A DNA stretch of 64,000 bases from Gammaproteobacteria bacterium (lineage in GTDB: Bacteria; Pseudomonadota; Gammaproteobacteria; Pseudomonadales; Halieaceae), in contig JAUICG010000001.1 of the NCBI GenBank assembly GCA_030427485.1, forward strand, positions 310,001 through 374,000. The letters run 5' to 3'. The notes below the pieces were generated by a model, which saw only the letters and a list, made by a program, of their open reading frames with translations, had not been told where the DNA came from and searched no databases. Position numbers and translations under genes: made by a program. Shown in pieces: positions 47,155-55,961 of the stretch (position 1 is its first letter; each line of letters begins with the position of its first letter).

Positions 47155-48459
47155 CTAACGCCCGACACAGCTGTACTGGAATCCATGGTCCAGCATCGAC
47201 TGCTTCTCATAGACGTTCCGCAGGTCGACGAAAACGTCACCACGCATCAGTGTCCTGAGTTTGCCGAGGTCCAGGCCCCGGTACTGGTTCCATTCCGTCA
47301 TCAGCACGATGGCATCGGCATCCATGGCGGCAGAGTCTATACCGTCCGCGTACGCGACGACGTCGGGCAGTTCTTTGGCGGCTTCATCCATCCCGTGCGG
47401 ATCGTGGGCTTTGATGTGCGCGCCGTGCTCGATCAGCGCCGGTACTATCGTCAGCGCCGGGGCATCGCGCATATCATCGGTTTCCGGTTTGAAGGTCAGG
47501 CCCAGCACCGCGATGGTTTTTCCCGCCACGCTGCCTCCGAGGGCGTCGAGAATTTTCACCACCATCAATTCCTTCTGCGCGTTATTGGCGGCAACCACGG
47601 CCTCGACTATGCGGCTGGAACAGCCCGCATCGTGGGCCATGCGGATCATGGCCTGCGTATCCTTCGGAAAGCAGGAGCCGCCGTAACCCGGCCCCGCGTG
47701 CAGGAACTTCTTGCCGATCCGGCCGTCCAGCCCCATACCCCGCGCGACGGCGCTGACATCGGCCCCGGTTTTTTCGCACAACTGGGCGACCTCGTTGATG
47801 AAGCTTATTTTGGTGGCGAGGAATGCGTTGGCCGCATACTTGGTGATTTCGGCACTTTCCAGGTCGGTGATCAGGAATGGGGCTTCGATCAGGTACAGAG
47901 GGCGGTAGAGTTCGCGCAGCAGGCTCTCGGCGCGCGCGGTTTCCACGCCCAGCACCACGCGATCGGGGCGCATGAAATCGTTGATAGCCGAGCCTTCACG
48001 CAGAAACTCGGGGTTAGAGGCAATATCGAAATCCGCTCCGGGATTCGTTTCCCCGATGAGCCGTTTCACTTCGCGCGCGGTCCCCACCGGTACAGTGGAT
48101 TTATCCACGATCAGGGTATAGCCCTGCAGATACTCCGCAAGCTGGGTAGCAGCGGCGTAAACGTATTTGAGGTCGGCGTGTCCGTCCCCCCGTCGAGTGG
48201 GTGTGCCGACGGCAATGAAGACGAGGTCGGCATCGCCAATCCAGTCCTCGAAGCGGGTCGAAAACCGCAGGCGGCCCGCCTCGACGTTGCGCTTTACGAG
48301 CTCGTCCAGGCCCGGCTCGTAGATGGGTATCCGGCCGCGTTCCAGCGCCTCGACCTTGTCCTGGTCGACATCCAGGCAGGTAACGTTCGCGCCGAACTCC
48401 GCAAAACAGGCCCCTGACACCAGTCCCACGTAACCGGCGCCAATCATTACCACGTTCAT
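47155..48459 (-). CDS. ugd: UDP-glucose 6-dehydrogenase
   Basis: Oxidises UDP-glucose to UDP-glucuronate with two NAD+. The 434-residue chain has the Rossmann start [19 protein letters not shown], then [11 protein letters not shown] and [11 protein letters not shown]. The catalytic cysteine is in [14 protein letters not shown]. The C-terminal domain has [14 protein letters not shown]. Its start overlaps the end of the epimerase gene by four bases. The product feeds both the epimerase upstream and UXS. Confidence 0.96.
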   Translation of the reverse strand: MNVVMIGAGYVGLVSGACFAEFGANVTCLDVDQDKVEALERGRIPIYEPGLDELVKRNVEAGRLRFSTRFEDWIGDADLVFIAVGTPTRRGDGHADLKYVYAAATQLAEYLQGYTLIVDKSTVPVGTAREVKRLIGETNPGADFDIASNPEFLREGSAINDFMRPDRVVLGVETARAESLLRELYRPLYLIEAPFLITDLESAEITKYAANAFLATKISFINEVAQLCEKTGADVSAVARGMGLDGRIGKKFLHAGPGYGGSCFPKDTQAMIRMAHDAGCSSRIVEAVVAANNAQKELMVVKILDALGGSVAGKTIAVLGLTFKPETDDMRDAPALTIVPALIEHGAHIKAHDPHGMDEAAKELPDVVAYADGIDSAAMDADAIVLMTEWNQYRGLDLGKLRTLMRGDVFVDLRNVYEKQSMLDHGFQYSCVGR

Positions 48460-49472
48460 AGTTCTTCCTTATGCATATGTTTCAGATACCACGTCACGAA
48501 ATTATTGATGCCGTCCTGCACCGTCGTCTGCGGGAGGTAGTCCACGTGTTCAACCAGGTCCTCGATATCAGCATACGTCGCCGCGACATCTCCAGGCTGT
48601 ATGGGCAGCATTTCCCGTATTGCCGTCTTCCCCAGCGCTTTTTCAATCGCTTCGATGAAGTCGGTCAATAATACCGGCTTACTGTTACCGATATTATACA
48701 AACGGTAGGGTGCACTACTGGTGCCCGGGTCGGGGTAGTCGGCGTCCCACTCGGGATTCGCGGTGGCCGGTTTGTCAATGACGCGGATAATGCCTTCCAC
48801 GATATCGTCGATATAGGTGAAATCGCGCTGCATATTGCCGTTGTTGAAGACCTTGATGGGCTCTCCTGCCAGGATGGCCCTGGTGAACAGGAACAGCGCC
48901 ATATCGGGCCGGCCCCAGGGCCCGTAGACGGTAAAAAATCTCAGCCCGGTGGTAGGGAGGCCAAACAGGTGCGAATAGGTATGGGCCATCAGTTCATTGG
49001 ATTTCTTGCTCGCGGCGTAGAGGGAAATCGGGTGATCGACGTTATCGTGCACGGAATAGGGCATTGCACTGTTCATGCCGTACACGGAACTGCTGCTGGC
49101 ATACACCAGGTGGTCGACATTGTGGTGCCGGCAACATTCCAGAACGTTGGTAAAACCCACGATATTGCTTTCAATATAGGAGTGTGGATTGTCCAGCGAG
49201 TAGCGAACACCCGCCTGTGCCGCGAGGTTGATGACAGCGTCGAAGGTATTGTCGGAAAACAGGGCCTGCATAGTCGCCTGGTCCTGCAGGTCGGCCCTGA
49301 CGAAATAGAAGTCGGGCCGCCGCATCAGCCTGGCCAGTCGGGCTTCCTTCAGGCTGACATCATAGTAGTCGTTGAGATTGTCGAGACCGGTAACAGTATT
49401 GCCGCGAGCCAGTAGCCGTTCGCTGAGATGGTAGCCGATAAAACCGGCAGCGCCGGTGACGAGTATATGCAT
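48456..49472 (-). CDS. UDP-glucuronate 4-epimerase-like protein
   Basis: A 338-residue NAD-dependent epimerase that should interconvert UDP-glucuronate and UDP-galacturonate. Rossmann motif [14 protein letters not shown], then [18 protein letters not shown], which is typical of uronate epimerases. The catalytic pair is in [14 protein letters not shown] and another family segment is [13 protein letters not shown]. It overlaps ugd by four bases (ATGA), which fits sequential steps. Confidence 0.92.
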   Translation of the reverse strand: MHILVTGAAGFIGYHLSERLLARGNTVTGLDNLNDYYDVSLKEARLARLMRRPDFYFVRADLQDQATMQALFSDNTFDAVINLAAQAGVRYSLDNPHSYIESNIVGFTNVLECCRHHNVDHLVYASSSSVYGMNSAMPYSVHDNVDHPISLYAASKKSNELMAHTYSHLFGLPTTGLRFFTVYGPWGRPDMALFLFTRAILAGEPIKVFNNGNMQRDFTYIDDIVEGIIRVIDKPATANPEWDADYPDPGTSSAPYRLYNIGNSKPVLLTDFIEAIEKALGKTAIREMLPIQPGDVAATYADIEDLVEHVDYLPQTTVQDGINNFVTWYLKHMHKEEL

Positions 49473-49616
49473 GGAGATGACTCCGGTTCGCTGACCTGGA
49501 TGCGCATGATAGAGTGTTTTCTGCGTATTTGCATTTCATCGTCGCAGGCTGTCCACCTTTGTTGAATTGGTTATACTCTGTGCTGTTCTGGGGCGGTTAG
49601 CGCAAGGAAATACTCT

Positions 49617-50633
49617 ATGGCCGGTACTGTATTGGTGACTGGTGGTGCGGGTTACATTGGAAGCCATGCATGTGTCGCGTTGATAGAGGCCGGTTACGAT
49701 GTTGTGGTGCTGGACAACCTGTGCAACAGCAGCGCGGTCGCACTGCAGCGGGTGCGGGACATCTGCGGAACAGCGCCGGTTTTCAGGCAGGGCGATATCC
49801 GGGACAGGGAGTGCCTTGACCAGATTTTCCGGGAACAACAGATCGATTCGGTACTGCATTTTGCCGGTCTCAAGGCGGTGGGCGAGTCTGTCGAGCAGCC
49901 GCTACAGTACTACGACAACAATGTCACCGGTTCCCTTGTTCTGCTGGCCGCAATGCAGCACGCGGGGGTCCGCAACCTGGTATTTTCCTCTTCAGCCACA
50001 GTGTACGGCGATCCGGTATCGGTGCCGATCCGGGAGGACTTCGCACTCGGCCCCACCAATCCCTACGGTCGTACCAAGCTGATGGTGGAGACCATACTCG
50101 CTGACTGGCAGGCGGCGAACACGGATTGGAGTATTGCCCGCCTGCGCTATTTCAATCCGGTGGGAGCGCACATCAGCGGTCGTATCGGGGAGGATCCGCA
50201 GGGCATACCCAACAACCTCGTGCCGTTTGTCGCGCAGGTGGCTGTAGGCAAGCGCGACAAGCTGTTTGTCTTCGGCGATGATTATGCAACGCCCGATGGT
50301 ACCGGTGTGCGCGACTATATCCATGTGATGGACCTGGTAGAGGGGCATGTGGTCGCGCTGGAGCATATTTGCCGCGAACGCGGCCTGCATACCATAAACC
50401 TGGGCACGGGTAACGGCGTGTCGGTACTGGAGATGATTGAAGCGTTTGAGCATGTCAGCGGGCGGCCCGTCCCCTACGAGATCGTTGCTCGCCGTCCGGG
50501 TGATATCGCCACCTGCTGGGCCGACCCTTCGCTGGCGCGGGAACTGTTGCACTGGACGGCGTCGCGCGACCTGACACAAATGTGTGAGGATGTGTGGCGC
50601 TGGCAATCCGGCAACCCCAGGGGATATGCCTGA
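49617..50633 (+). CDS. galE: UDP-glucose 4-epimerase
   Basis: Interconverts UDP-glucose and UDP-galactose (and perhaps the N-acetyl forms). The 338 residues equal the E. coli length. Motifs: GGAGYIGSHACVAL, LHFAGLKAVGESV, SSSATVYGDP, the NPYGRTK catalytic Tyr-Lys pair and RYFNPVGAH. ATG at 49617 follows AAGGAAA. It is divergent from the uronate epimerase gene and closes the polysaccharide locus. Confidence 0.95.
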   Translation: MAGTVLVTGGAGYIGSHACVALIEAGYDVVVLDNLCNSSAVALQRVRDICGTAPVFRQGDIRDRECLDQIFREQQIDSVLHFAGLKAVGESVEQPLQYYDNNVTGSLVLLAAMQHAGVRNLVFSSSATVYGDPVSVPIREDFALGPTNPYGRTKLMVETILADWQAANTDWSIARLRYFNPVGAHISGRIGEDPQGIPNNLVPFVAQVAVGKRDKLFVFGDDYATPDGTGVRDYIHVMDLVEGHVVALEHICRERGLHTINLGTGNGVSVLEMIEAFEHVSGRPVPYEIVARRPGDIATCWADPSLARELLHWTASRDLTQMCEDVWRWQSGNPRGYA

Positions 50634-50681
50634 CTTCCCGTCCGGCGCGCGGCGTGAACGGCTGCCGTCGAGGTGCCCTGG

Positions 50682-51449
50682 ATGATCGATTTTACGCTGG
50701 TAAAAGTACTGTCGCTGCTGGTATATCCGCTGAGCATGAGCCTGCTGCTGGGCGTGGTGGCGCTGGCGTTCTCCCGCTTACAGTGGACGCGGGGCAGTTT
50801 TTACACGCTGCTGCTGGCGTTTGGCTGGCTGTACCTCTGTTCCACGTCATTTTTTGCCAATTATCTCAGCGGCACACTGGAGCGAGGGTTTGTGCCCCGC
50901 GCGATGTCCGCCATCGCGCCCGCCGATGCGATCGTGTTGCTCGGTGGTGCCATGCGCGGAGACACGCATATGGGCACGCTGGCCGACCTGAACCACCATG
51001 CGGACCGCCTGGTATACGCCGTCGCGCTGTTCAAGGCGGGCAAGGCGCCGGTCATCGTGCTGACCGGGGGTGGTGTCGATGGCGCGCGCACGGAAGCGGA
51101 GCAGATGAGGGAACTGCTCGAAGTGATGGGCGTTCCCGCTGAGCGTATCCTGCTGGAGCGCGACAGCCGCAACACCCACGACAACGCTGTGTACGCTGCG
51201 CAGTTGCTGCAAGCCGAAGGAATCAAGCGGGTGCTGCTGGTCACGTCGGCGTACCACATGCGGCGCTCGCTCGCGCTGTTCGAGGCCCAGGGCGTGGAGG
51301 CCATCCCGGCCCCCACGGATTTTCAACGGCTGGTAGCACCGCAATTGCTGCCGGCGTGGTTGCCGACTGTCAGCAATCTCTACCAGAGTACCGATGCGCT
51401 TCACGAAATCGTGGGCTACTGGGTATACCGTTGGCAGGGCTGGTTGTGA
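50682..51449 (+). CDS. YdcF/ElyC-type DUF218 membrane protein
   Basis: A 255-residue protein with two N-terminal membrane segments (about 5-25 and 33-55) and a DUF218 domain. The domain motifs are IVLLGGAMRGD, VIVLTGGGVDGARTEAEQM, LLERDSRNTHDNA and LLVTSAYHMRRSLALFEAQG. Relatives such as ElyC affect envelope polysaccharide or lipid-carrier use, which fits its place. ATG at 50682 with GAGGTG upstream is preferred to the in-frame GTG at 50673. Confidence 0.88.
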   Translation: MIDFTLVKVLSLLVYPLSMSLLLGVVALAFSRLQWTRGSFYTLLLAFGWLYLCSTSFFANYLSGTLERGFVPRAMSAIAPADAIVLLGGAMRGDTHMGTLADLNHHADRLVYAVALFKAGKAPVIVLTGGGVDGARTEAEQMRELLEVMGVPAERILLERDSRNTHDNAVYAAQLLQAEGIKRVLLVTSAYHMRRSLALFEAQGVEAIPAPTDFQRLVAPQLLPAWLPTVSNLYQSTDALHEIVGYWVYRWQGWL

Positions 51450-51496
51450 AGCGCGCCGAAGCCGTGTTGGTGCCGTGCAGCAGGCGCCCGCAGCGA

Positions 51497-51532
51497 AGAA
51501 AAAGGGTGCCCTGATCCTTTGACCGGGGCACC
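51497..51532 (-). terminator. Rho-independent terminator for the AraC-type gene
   Basis: On the minus strand GGTGCCC (51532-51526) pairs with GGGCACC (51511-51505) around a 14-base loop, and CTTTTTCTT follows. It lies about 60 bases after the stop of the short AraC-type gene, the expected place. The T-run is on the minus strand only. Confidence 0.65.
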
Positions 51533-51592
51533 AAGCGGCCGGCAGTGGTCGCGGGTGACGGGTATAGCCCCTGCCACTGTCATCGACCGAAC

Positions 51593-51994
51593 TCAGAGCG
51601 AATGTCTCGCCTTGTATTCGCTGTAGCTCACGCCGGTCCAGCGCCGGAACGCGCGGTAGAAGCTGTTGACCTCCAGATAGCCCAGTTCATCGGCCAGGCA
51701 CTTGCCAGGGCGCCACATTTTGCGCAGTACCTGCTCGCAACGATACTGCCGTGCGCGATCCAGCAGGAACTGGTAGCAGGTGTGGTCCGCGCGCAAACGA
51801 CGGCGCAGCGTGGTGCTGCTCATGCCCAGTGACTCGGCGACGGAGTCGGCCCGCAAACGGGCGAGATCGCCACCGAGCAGGATCTGCAGTACGCGGTCGG
51901 TTGTGCGGGAGAGCGCCAGGTAGGCGGGCTTCTCCGGTGGCGGAAGGGTGTCATCCCAATTGCTGTGCGATACGAGAGATTGATCCATAGCCAT
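51593..51994 (-). CDS. Short AraC-type HTH regulator
   Basis: A 133-residue protein consisting almost only of an AraC/XylS DNA-binding domain. First helix-turn-helix near ADSVAESLGMSSTTLRRRLR (about 50-69); second near CLADELGYLEVNSFYRAFRRWTG (about 99-121). The usual ligand-binding domain is missing; residues 1-35 look unstructured. AAGGA precedes the ATG. It may be a truncated regulator or a naturally small one like SoxS. Targets unknown. Confidence 0.8.
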   Translation of the reverse strand: MAMDQSLVSHSNWDDTLPPPEKPAYLALSRTTDRVLQILLGGDLARLRADSVAESLGMSSTTLRRRLRADHTCYQFLLDRARQYRCEQVLRKMWRPGKCLADELGYLEVNSFYRAFRRWTGVSYSEYKARHSL

Positions 51995-52150
51995 AACATC
52001 CTTGTTGTGGTTTCAGACGTGGTTGTCCGCTTAGCCTGACGGTATCCGGCCGATAAACCGGAGCGCATTTTCTGCCTGGCTAAGGGTCAACTAAAAAATA
52101 GCACAGATCGCTCAAAGTGAAAGCGTCAGCCGCGGCCTGCCCGGATTTGG

Positions 52151-54091
52151 TTAATCTGCGGGTTCGGACAGGGGGCAGTCCATCACGGCGGCAATGCTCG
52201 TGATGACTTCCCACTCGACCGCGCCCAGTACCCCGTCGCTGCCCGCGGCCCGGGTCATGGCTTTCAGCAGGCGCGGCTTCAGCAGCGGGTAGCAATCGGC
52301 CAGGGTGTACACCGCGCGGGAGAAGGCGGTGGTGCTGCATTGCTCCGGCGGCAGCAGGCTGAGTTGGCTAAAGCCGAGCGCATCGGCGCCCAGGCGGAAT
52401 ACCGTCTCGGAATCACCGCTACCGTTGTGCGCCAACAGCGACAGTACCGTTCGCACCGGCGACACCACCTGCTGCAGCTTGCGGTAGCGCGCGCGGCTGG
52501 GCTTCGTCGCGATAAACTCGGGGTCGAGGTAGTGGCGCACCAGTTGGTACAGGCACCACTCGTGCAATGCGGTACGCCGGTCGGCCTGGATTATCCGCAA
52601 CAGGCCGCGCTTGAACACCTGGTACTGCGGCGCGGACATGGCCTTGAGGGCGGGCAGGCACAGTTCCAGCAGCGGCAGGCGGTGGGGTGCGCCCAGTGCG
52701 TGTACGCCAGGGTGCAGCGTATGCGTCAGGAGTTCCAGGCCGGAGATGCCCGCCTCGGCGATTATGCCGAGCTGCACCCGGTGCAATGTCGGCTCTTCAT
52801 CCAGCAACAGGGCGAACACCAGCGCCTGGGCGCCCAGCGGTTCGTGGCTGTGTTGCACAAATACCAGTGGAATGTCTTCCCGCGCCGCTGTTTCACGCTC
52901 CAGTTGGTCGGGATCGGGCTCGAAGTCCGCATCGGTAGCCGACGCCGACTCGGCTGTCCCGGCGAGCGCGCCGGCGATGGACGCCGCTACCAGTTCGGCG
53001 CGACCAACGCCGACCTCCGCCGCTGCCGTCCGGCCGGGCTGCCAGTTATAGCGCGAGGGCTTGCGCTTGATGTACTGCCCGTCCCAGCGTGGGTCCACGC
53101 GCAGAATCCGTTCGCGCAGGGGTGGATGGGTGGCGAACAATTGCCACAGGCGATGGGTGATCTGCCCGAAGAATATATGGGACATCTCGGTGGCGCGCGC
53201 GGCGTGCACGAGGGTGCCGGGTATGTAACCGCCGATGACCTTCAATGCGTCGCCAATACCTTCGGCGCTGCGGGTGAACTGGACCGCGCTGGCGTCCGCG
53301 AGATATTCCTTCTGCCGCGAAATGGCAGCCTTGATGAAGCCTGCCGCGAGCCCGCCGACCAGCCCCAGCAGCCACAGCGCGAGTCCGAGCAGCGGCAGCA
53401 CATTGTCGCCGCGCTGGCTGTCACCGGAGCGAATACGGGCGCCGCTGCGCAGCAGCAGGTGGCCGGCGTCGCCAATGAAGGTAATACCCTTGAGGAGGGC
53501 CGCCAGGCGGATATTGAGCCGCATGTCGCCGTTGAGTATGTGGCTGAACTCGTGCGCGATCACGCCCTGCAATTCGTTGCGCCTGAGGTGCTCGATGGCG
53601 CCGCGGGTCACCGCCACCACGGCGTCCGCGGGGATGATGCCGGCGGCGAAGGCATTGATGCCGCGTTCGTCATTCAGCACGTACACCGGCGGTACCGGCA
53701 TATTGGCTGCCAGCGCCATTTCCTCGACAACATTGAGGCAGCGCCGCTCGGCGGCGTCCCGGGATTGCGGCAGGATGCGGGTGCCCCCCATACTCTCGGC
53801 GACCGCCTTGCCGCCGGTGGACAGCCGTATCCACGTCACCAGCACGACCAGGGCAATGGTGCCGCAGATGGCCAGGCCAATGGTGCCGAACTGTGACCAG
53901 CTGAAGTAGGAGAGGAAGCCCGGCAGACCCGCCTGGCGGCCGCTGTAGATATTGTAGTCCTGGCTGAAGAATAAAAAGGCCGCCACCAGGGCATTGGTCA
54001 GCAGCACCAGTCCGAGCACAGCCAGCAGAAAAAGCGCGACCAGCCAGCGCGTATTGCGCCGGGCGAGGTCCTGCTGCGCAAAAAAATCCAT
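52151..54091 (-). CDS. M48-family membrane metalloprotease with long C-terminal part
   Basis: A 646-residue HtpX/M48-type protease. Two N-terminal membrane segments (about 15-42 and 68-88), the zinc motif HEFSH (His180, Glu181, His184) and two more hydrophobic segments (about 215-260). A third ligand glutamate lies in RQKEYLADASAVQF. After about residue 330 comes a 300-residue extension ending in a helical part (AMTRAAGSDGVLGAVEWEVI) that resembles TerB-like sequences. HtpX itself is near 290 residues. It follows the LemA gene after 20 bases, a pairing seen widely. Confidence 0.88.
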   Translation of the reverse strand: MDFFAQQDLARRNTRWLVALFLLAVLGLVLLTNALVAAFLFFSQDYNIYSGRQAGLPGFLSYFSWSQFGTIGLAICGTIALVVLVTWIRLSTGGKAVAESMGGTRILPQSRDAAERRCLNVVEEMALAANMPVPPVYVLNDERGINAFAAGIIPADAVVAVTRGAIEHLRRNELQGVIAHEFSHILNGDMRLNIRLAALLKGITFIGDAGHLLLRSGARIRSGDSQRGDNVLPLLGLALWLLGLVGGLAAGFIKAAISRQKEYLADASAVQFTRSAEGIGDALKVIGGYIPGTLVHAARATEMSHIFFGQITHRLWQLFATHPPLRERILRVDPRWDGQYIKRKPSRYNWQPGRTAAAEVGVGRAELVAASIAGALAGTAESASATDADFEPDPDQLERETAAREDIPLVFVQHSHEPLGAQALVFALLLDEEPTLHRVQLGIIAEAGISGLELLTHTLHPGVHALGAPHRLPLLELCLPALKAMSAPQYQVFKRGLLRIIQADRRTALHEWCLYQLVRHYLDPEFIATKPSRARYRKLQQVVSPVRTVLSLLAHNGSGDSETVFRLGADALGFSQLSLLPPEQCSTTAFSRAVYTLADCYPLLKPRLLKAMTRAAGSDGVLGAVEWEVITSIAAVMDCPLSEPAD

Positions 54092-54111
54092 CTGACGGGC
54101 GGCTCAAAGCC

Positions 54112-54708
54112 TCAGAAGTTGACTTTGGGCGGCACTTGAATCTGCGGTGAGTCGTCGAACTCGAGCAGGGAGGCGTCCTCGGGATGGCCGAATTTCGCGG
54201 CGAAGAACACCGGGGGAAAGCTTTGCCGGTAGGTGTTGTAAGCCATCACCAGATCATTGAAACCCTGGCGCGCAAACGCCACGCGGTTTTCAGTGCTGGT
54301 CAGTTCCTCGGACAGTTGCTGTATGGTCTCGTTCGCTTTCAGGTCCGGGTAGGCTTCCATCGTGACATTGAGCTTGCCCAGCGCGCCCTGCAGCGCACCC
54401 TCCGCGGTGGTCAACCTGCCCAGCGCGTCCGGACTCACATTGCCGTTGTCCATCGCCTTGAGTATCGCGGCGGCGTCGTTGCGGGCGGTGATCACCGCAT
54501 CCAGGGTTTCGCGCTCGTGGGCCAGGTAGGCCTTGGCTGTTTCCACCAGATTGGGTATCAGGTCGTAGCGGCGCTTCAGCTGTACCTCGATCTGCGAGAA
54601 CGCGTTGAGGTAGCGATTCTTCAGCGTCACCAGCGAGTTGTAGATGGCGACGATGTAGATGACCAGCCCCAGTAACACCAGCCAGAATACGATAGTGGAC
54701 AGTTCCAT
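54112..54708 (-). CDS. LemA family protein
   Basis: A 198-residue membrane-anchored helical protein. N-terminal segment (about 5-24), then YNSLVTLKNRYLNAFSQIEVQLKRRYDLIPNLVET, in parts, the hallmark of LemA. YNTYRQSFPPVFFAAKFG lies near the end. Its role is poorly known; it is often beside M48 proteases and may present or regulate substrates. It comes just before the protease gene in the same operon. Confidence 0.92.
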   Translation of the reverse strand: MELSTIVFWLVLLGLVIYIVAIYNSLVTLKNRYLNAFSQIEVQLKRRYDLIPNLVETAKAYLAHERETLDAVITARNDAAAILKAMDNGNVSPDALGRLTTAEGALQGALGKLNVTMEAYPDLKANETIQQLSEELTSTENRVAFARQGFNDLVMAYNTYRQSFPPVFFAAKFGHPEDASLLEFDDSPQIQVPPKVNF

Positions 54709-54757
54709 AACACAGCTCCCCGGTTGCTCTATTTGTTATCTGCATTCCGCCTGCGGT

Positions 54758-55039
54758 TTACGAGGCATCCTGCACGGTAATTAGACCACGTTCACAGGCA
54801 TCTGCAAGCAGGGCCTCCAGGTCTGCCTGCAACTGCGCTTCCTCCACCTCGTACTCGTCCAGCAGGATGTGGTAGATCGCGGACAAGTCGGCGCCCTCAC
54901 GGATCAGGTGCCAGATGCGCGTGCCCACGGCGTCCAGGCCGAAGTAGCATTCGCTTTCCAGATCCAGTATCACCGTCTCGCCCGCGATTTCCTGGGAAAT
55001 GACCTTGGGGGAGACTGTGATGACTTGATTGAGGTTCAT
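54758..55039 (-). CDS. PqqD-like peptide chaperone
   Basis: A 93-residue PqqD-family protein: ETVILDLESECYFGLDAVGT and RIWHLIREG are the family's core. It ends in a helical part (EEAQLQADLEALLADACERGLI). PqqD-like proteins bind leader peptides for modifying enzymes, and relatives occur with HprK-related kinases in polysaccharide loci. No radical-SAM or peptide-modifying gene is adjacent. ATG at 55039 is preferred to 55084 from the conserved domain start. Confidence 0.8.
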   Translation of the reverse strand: MNLNQVITVSPKVISQEIAGETVILDLESECYFGLDAVGTRIWHLIREGADLSAIYHILLDEYEVEEAQLQADLEALLADACERGLITVQDAS

Positions 55040-55526
55040 TGGGGCGCCTGTCGGGTCCATCCAGCTTGCTATGGCTTTTGGCATTCGCGCCCGAAGCGGG
55101 CAGGGTTTTAGTGTGCGAGAGCCGTCAGCCGGTGCGAACAGGATAGATCACCTCGCCCCAATCCGAAAGTGCGGGAGCGAGCGGCGCGGATGGCCACGGT
55201 TCGTCGATCTGGAACGATAGAGGTCACACCCGCCTGTGTGAACGAGCTCATCAAGACCCCGGAGGCAACTGCCGGGTAGTGCGTCAGTTTGAAATTTGAT
55301 GATAGTAGAGAGCCCGGGTGGCGTTGTTGCGGCCGGGACCGTGTGGCGACAGGACGTCGCCACCCGAGCCTACACAAGGACGTGTGCTTTTTGGCGTGTC
55401 CCGGCCGCAACAACGCCACTCGGGCTCGTATAGACCAATTTCAAACTGACGCACTACCCGGCAGCTGGAAGTATTGAGATCCGGCCTCGTATACACTGTG
55501 ATTCCCCAAACACAGGAGAACATCAC
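55040..55526. other. Gene-poor region holding the fold-back element
   Basis: A 487-base gap between the PqqD-like and SnoaL-like genes. The part from 55040 to 55268 shows nothing I can support. The fold-back element takes 55269-55464, and the rest leads to the SnoaL-like gene (AGGAG at about 55515). Open frames across it on both strands are formed by the palindromic repeats and are not credible proteins. Confidence 0.6.
55269..55464. mobile_element. Fold-back element with 28-bp terminal inverted repeats (MITE-like)
   Basis: A 196-bp palindromic unit. The ends 55269-55296 and 55437-55464 are perfect 28-bp inverted repeats (starting CTGCCGGGTAGTGCGTCAGT). Inside, 55318-55339 and 55398-55419 are perfect 22-bp inverted repeats, extendable outward to 55110+200=55310 and 55427 with one mismatch. 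In the centre, GTGGCGA (55343-55349) pairs with TCGCCAC (55357-55363). No transposase gene or clear target-site duplication was found. It looks like a miniature inverted-repeat element or a large RNA hairpin. It sits about 60 bases before the SnoaL-like gene. Confidence 0.7.
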
Positions 55527-55889
55527 ATGCCAAGCAATACACAGATAGTCGACGGCTTCATGCAGGCCTGGAACAGCCTGGACCTTGACGCCATCATGGA
55601 TTACTTCACCGAGGATGCGGCGTACGCCAATGTACCGATGGGGCCGCCCAACGTTGGTAAGGCTGCCATTCGCGCGTTTATCGAAGGATTCCTCGGGAGT
55701 ACCAGTGCAATCAACTTCGTGGTGCACCACCAGGTGGAGGGTGCGGACGGCGTGGTGATGAACGAGCGCACCGATAAACTCGTGATGGACGGGCGTACGG
55801 TGGAACTGCCGGTGATGGGGGTGTTCGAGTTCAGCGGCGACAAAATCAGCGCCTGGCGGGATTACTTCGATATGGGCGGTTTCGCCTGA
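55527..55889 (+). CDS. SnoaL-like / limonene-1,2-epoxide hydrolase-fold protein
   Basis: A 120-residue NTF2-like protein. FMQAWNSLDLDAIMDYFTEDAAYANVPMGP and the end ISAWRDYFDMGGF (in parts) match the limonene-epoxide-hydrolase group. Candidate catalytic residues are the Asp/Arg/Asp set of that group, in AIRAFIEGFL, VVMNERTDKL and WRDYFD. The substrate is unknown. AGGAG lies before the ATG. It converges with the TonB-dependent receptor gene across a strong hairpin. Confidence 0.82.
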   Translation: MPSNTQIVDGFMQAWNSLDLDAIMDYFTEDAAYANVPMGPPNVGKAAIRAFIEGFLGSTSAINFVVHHQVEGADGVVMNERTDKLVMDGRTVELPVMGVFEFSGDKISAWRDYFDMGGFA

Positions 55890-55912
55890 AAACGGGCCGG
55901 TTGCATGGTAGG

Positions 55913-55942
55913 CCCCGCCGGGCAGCGCTGTGCCCGGCGGGG
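55913..55942. terminator. Perfect 12-bp hairpin between convergent genes
   Basis: CCCCGCCGGGCA (55913-55924) pairs fully with TGCCCGGCGGGG (55931-55942) around a six-base loop. It lies between the SnoaL-like stop and the end of the convergent receptor gene. No T-run follows on either strand, but position and symmetry suit a two-way transcription barrier. Confidence 0.5.
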
Positions 55943-55961
55943 AGTTAGCTCTAAAAGACGC

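Noticed and set aside
47185..48417. 410-residue open frame on the plus strand
   Set aside because: Antisense to ugd with no family resemblance.
52340..53896. 518-residue open frame on the plus strand
   Set aside because: Antisense to the M48 protease gene; composition is that of a shadow frame (rich in Arg, Gln, Gly, His).
55108..55419. 103-residue minus-strand frame across the fold-back element
   Set aside because: Its sequence is produced by the inverted repeats; overlapping frames of the same kind occur on both strands, and there is no ribosome binding site.
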